Assembly (NCBI GenBank): GCA_023435325.1 | Contig: JAEYRT010000253.1 | Span: forward strand, 1 to 7,383 | Length of the DNA: 7,383 nucleotides | Direction of reading: 5' to 3' | From: Pseudomonadota bacterium | GTDB taxonomy: Bacteria > Pseudomonadota > Gammaproteobacteria > Burkholderiales > Burkholderiaceae_C | In this document: positions 6,321 through 7,383 of the stretch, piece by piece | Layout of the letters: each line of letters begins with the position of its first letter | Position numbering within the stretch: position 1 is the first letter of the stretch | Translations under genes and position numbers: made by a program | Notes under the pieces: model-generated | Told to the model about the DNA's origin: nothing | The model's input: the letters and a program-made list of their open reading frames with translations, nothing else | Database searches by the model: none

Positions 6321-6350
6321 ATTATTGTGCGTTGTGCCGCATCGCCCCAA
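6321..6350 (-). promoter_or_regulatory. Candidate promoter for the hydrolase gene
   Basis: On the minus strand AATAAT (6326-6321) matches five of six -10 positions. An 18-bp spacer separates it from TTGGGG (6350-6345), which keeps the TTG of the -35. The start would be near 6314, about 55 nt before the ATG. A 10-bp palindrome CCTGCGCAGG (6303-6312) lies at the expected start and could be a regulator site. Confidence 0.3.
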
Positions 6351-6385
6351 GCACTGCTGTCCAGAGCATGCAGAGGGTGCGGGTA

Positions 6386-6478
6386 GAAATCAAAAAACAT
6401 AGCTTTTAATGCTTTCAAATACTTGATTTCAAAAATAAATGATGTTGAAAGCATTGCTGTACCAGCCTTGTTAGCTAT
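6386..6478. repeat. Nested inverted repeats in the AT-rich divergent intergenic region
   Basis: Three inverted pairs interleave here: AATGCTTTCAA (6408-6418) with TTGAAAGCATT (6445-6455), ATAGCT (6399-6404) with AGCTAT (6473-6478), and GAAATCA (6386-6392) with TGATTTC (6424-6430). The AT-rich composition contrasts with the flanking genes. The words AGCTTTTAA and ATAGCTTT recur in the other AT-rich island at 1638-1658, which suggests a scattered Comamonadaceae-type intergenic element. Confidence 0.55.
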
Positions 6479-6526
6479 CAGAAAAAAGCCTTGTCCATGC
6501 TCACCATGTGCTGCTGGCCGGGGACT

Positions 6527-6532
6527 TAAAAT
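6527..6532 (+). promoter_or_regulatory. Candidate -10 element for the MarR-FUSC operon
   Basis: TAAAAT matches five of six -10 positions. No convincing -35 lies 16-18 bp upstream. Transcription would start around 6538-6540, inside the palindromic operator, giving a leader of about 30 nt. Confidence 0.35.
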
Positions 6533-6553
6533 GATTTGTAATACAAATTATTT
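6529..6553. promoter_or_regulatory. Palindromic operator, probably bound by the MarR regulator
   Basis: The core ATTTGTA-A-TACAAAT (6534-6548) is a perfect 15-bp palindrome. After one mismatched pair (6533/6549) the symmetry continues for four more base pairs on each side, giving a 25-bp site. Size, AT-rich arms and the position 20 bp ahead of the regulator gene fit a MarR-family self-repression operator. Confidence 0.7.
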
Positions 6554-6556
6554 GAG

Positions 6557-6568
6557 TTGCAATGTAAA
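6557..6568. promoter_or_regulatory. Degenerate second copy of the operator core
   Basis: TTGCAATGTAAA agrees with TTGTAATACAAA (6536-6547) at nine of twelve positions. The copies are 21 bp apart, two turns of the helix, so two regulator dimers could bind on the same face of the DNA. Confidence 0.4.
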
Positions 6569-6569
6569 A

Positions 6570-7070
6570 ATGACAATGCATAACCCTGCCCAGCGTGACG
6601 CAGCGGACGCACCGGTGGATGCGTCCGCTCCTTTTTTTGGCCACGTCCTGATGGGGGTGAGCCGTGCCTGGCGCAGCGTGCTTGAAGCGCGGCTGGCTGA
6701 GCTGGGCTTGACCGATGCCACCTGGGTGCCTCTGTTTCATTTGCATGCAGCGAAGGCACCGCTGACGCTGAAGCAATTGGCGCAAAGGGTGGGGCTGGAC
6801 AGCTCGACGCTGGTGCGTGTGGTGGATTTGCTGGAAGCCCGAGGTCTGCTGCTGCGGCAAACCGACGCGCAGGACCGCCGCAGCAAGTCGTTGAGCCTTA
6901 CGGCGGACGGATTGCTGGTGGTGGCGGACGTGCGCACCAAATTGCAGCAGGTGGAAAGCCAGCTGCTGGAAGGCATGGATACCGCAGCGGTTGCTGCGCT
7001 GTACGCGGGCATGCAGCAGCTGCATGCCCGGTTGGCCGCGATGCAAGCCGAGGACAAGGAGGGCGCATGA
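6570..7070 (+). CDS. MarR-family transcriptional regulator
   Basis: From ATG at 6570 the product has 166 residues, normal for MarR proteins; ATG at 6576 is an equally possible start. The winged helix-turn-helix runs from about 65 to 115: LTLKQLAQRVGLDSSTLVRV with recognition helix around 76-90, then the wing DRRSKSLSLTADG at 102-114 with the typical D-x-R-x-K pattern. The flanking helices (20-45 and 120-160) form the dimer interface. It probably represses its own operon through the palindrome just upstream and is released by a small aromatic ligand, as is usual for this family. Its stop overlaps the efflux gene start by four bases (ATGA), which ties its role to that pump. A longer frame from 6423 would run through the operator and is rejected. 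Confidence 0.92.
   Translation: MTMHNPAQRDAADAPVDASAPFFGHVLMGVSRAWRSVLEARLAELGLTDATWVPLFHLHAAKAPLTLKQLAQRVGLDSSTLVRVVDLLEARGLLLRQTDAQDRRSKSLSLTADGLLVVADVRTKLQQVESQLLEGMDTAAVAALYAGMQQLHARLAAMQAEDKEGA
7056..7062 (+). promoter_or_regulatory. Strong ribosome binding site of the FUSC gene
   Basis: AAGGAGG lies four bases before the ATG at 7067, inside the end of the regulator gene. It fixes the start and supports efficient translation of the pump from the shared message. Confidence 0.8.
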
Positions 7071-7383
7071 GCATCGCGGTTTCCGCACCTGAGGTCTGGT
7101 GGCAGCGCTGGGCCGGTGCCTTGGGCTTTCATGTGCCTCTGCTGGCGTTTGCGCTGCGCACGGGGATTGCGGCTTTTGCTGCGCTGGCTGTGGCCCAGGC
7201 ATTGGGGCTGGAGCATCCGCATTGGGCGGCCATGTCGGCCTGGGCTTCCAGTCAGCCCACGCGCGAGCACTTGCTATCCCGCAGCGGCTACCGTTTGGGC
7301 GGCTCCGTGGTGGGCGTGGCCTATGCCGTGGTCCTGGTGTTGCTGGCGCAGGATGCCGTGTGGGTGCTGGCCCTGGGTTTGGC
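7067..7383 (+). CDS. FUSC-family (fusaric-acid-resistance-like) inner-membrane efflux protein, N-terminal part only
   Basis: The window holds the first 105 codons before it ends; full-length members are usually 600-750 residues. A short N-terminal tail (MSIAVSAPEVWWQRWAGALG) is followed by a hydrophobic span, LAFALRTGIAAFAALAVAQA at 26-45. Next comes LEHPHWAAMSAWASSQPTRE, the characteristic FUSC segment with a tryptophan-rich turn, then RSGYRLGGSVVGVAYAVVLV, the arginine/glycine stretch leading into the next span. These proteins export aromatic carboxylic acids, together with a periplasmic adaptor and an outer-membrane factor that would be encoded downstream of this window. It is translationally coupled to the MarR gene. 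Family assignment is good; the substrate is unknown. Confidence 0.82.
   Translation, partial: MSIAVSAPEVWWQRWAGALGFHVPLLAFALRTGIAAFAALAVAQALGLEHPHWAAMSAWASSQPTREHLLSRSGYRLGGSVVGVAYAVVLVLLAQDAVWVLALGL

Noticed and set aside
6260..6454. Upstream ATG for the hydrolase, adding 65 residues
   Set aside because: The added stretch crosses the AT-rich repeat region and the candidate promoter and has no family character; the fold begins shortly after the ATG at 6259.
6423..6569. Upstream ATG for the MarR regulator, adding 49 residues
   Set aside because: It would translate the inverted repeats and operator. The 166-residue version has normal MarR length.
1..7383. CRISPR arrays, tRNA or rRNA genes, insertion sequences, phage or toxin-antitoxin genes
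   Set aside because: No evenly spaced repeats, cloverleaf sequence, transposase motif or matching gene pair was seen in the window.

Overview
The window is a 7.4-kb stretch of a GC-rich bacterial chromosome, broken by short AT-rich islands between genes. The protein styles (an ArgA beginning MSTVFNFTFVPWFR, a PhnD-type binding protein with the IPDEAPTELQRKFKPLGEYL block, a FUSC efflux pump behind a MarR regulator) and the AT-rich words of the type agcttttaa/atagctttt between genes suggest a betaproteobacterium of the Comamonadaceae (Comamonas, Delftia or Acidovorax-like). This placement comes from recognition, not a database search.

Layout, left to right. (1) Minus strand: the N-terminal 363 residues of N-acetylglutamate synthase (argA), cut by the left edge. 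Its start codon lies only 20 nt behind a clear intrinsic-terminator hairpin with a six-T tract. (2) Minus strand: a 48-residue single-span membrane protein with a strong ribosome binding site, upstream of that terminator. (3) A gene-free stretch from 1380 to 1853 with an inverted repeat, a candidate promoter and a structured leader of about 200 nt. (4) Plus strand: a three-gene ABC importer operon, made of a PhnD-family periplasmic binding protein, a PhnC-like ATPase and a fused double-domain PhnE-like permease. The binding protein most resembles the group annotated as putative selenate ABC transporter binding proteins; phosphonate, phosphite or another oxyanion remains possible. (5) Minus strand, convergent with the permease: an alpha/beta hydrolase with a complete-looking catalytic triad. 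(6) A divergent intergenic region with nested inverted repeats and a clear palindromic operator. (7) Plus strand: a MarR-family regulator, overlapping by 4 bp with a FUSC-family aromatic-acid efflux gene that runs off the right edge.

The importer genes form one functional unit: the binding protein delivers the anion to a single-polypeptide permease driven by the ATPase. The permease start overlaps the ATPase stop, and a hairpin separates the binding-protein gene from the ATPase gene, which fits higher expression of the binding protein. The MarR-FUSC pair looks like a self-regulated efflux operon, with a second degenerate operator copy two helical turns from the first. No CRISPR array, tRNA, rRNA, insertion sequence or phage gene was seen. 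The points most worth a second look are the terminator-like hairpin in the argA leader, the structured leader of the importer operon, and the phased operator pair.
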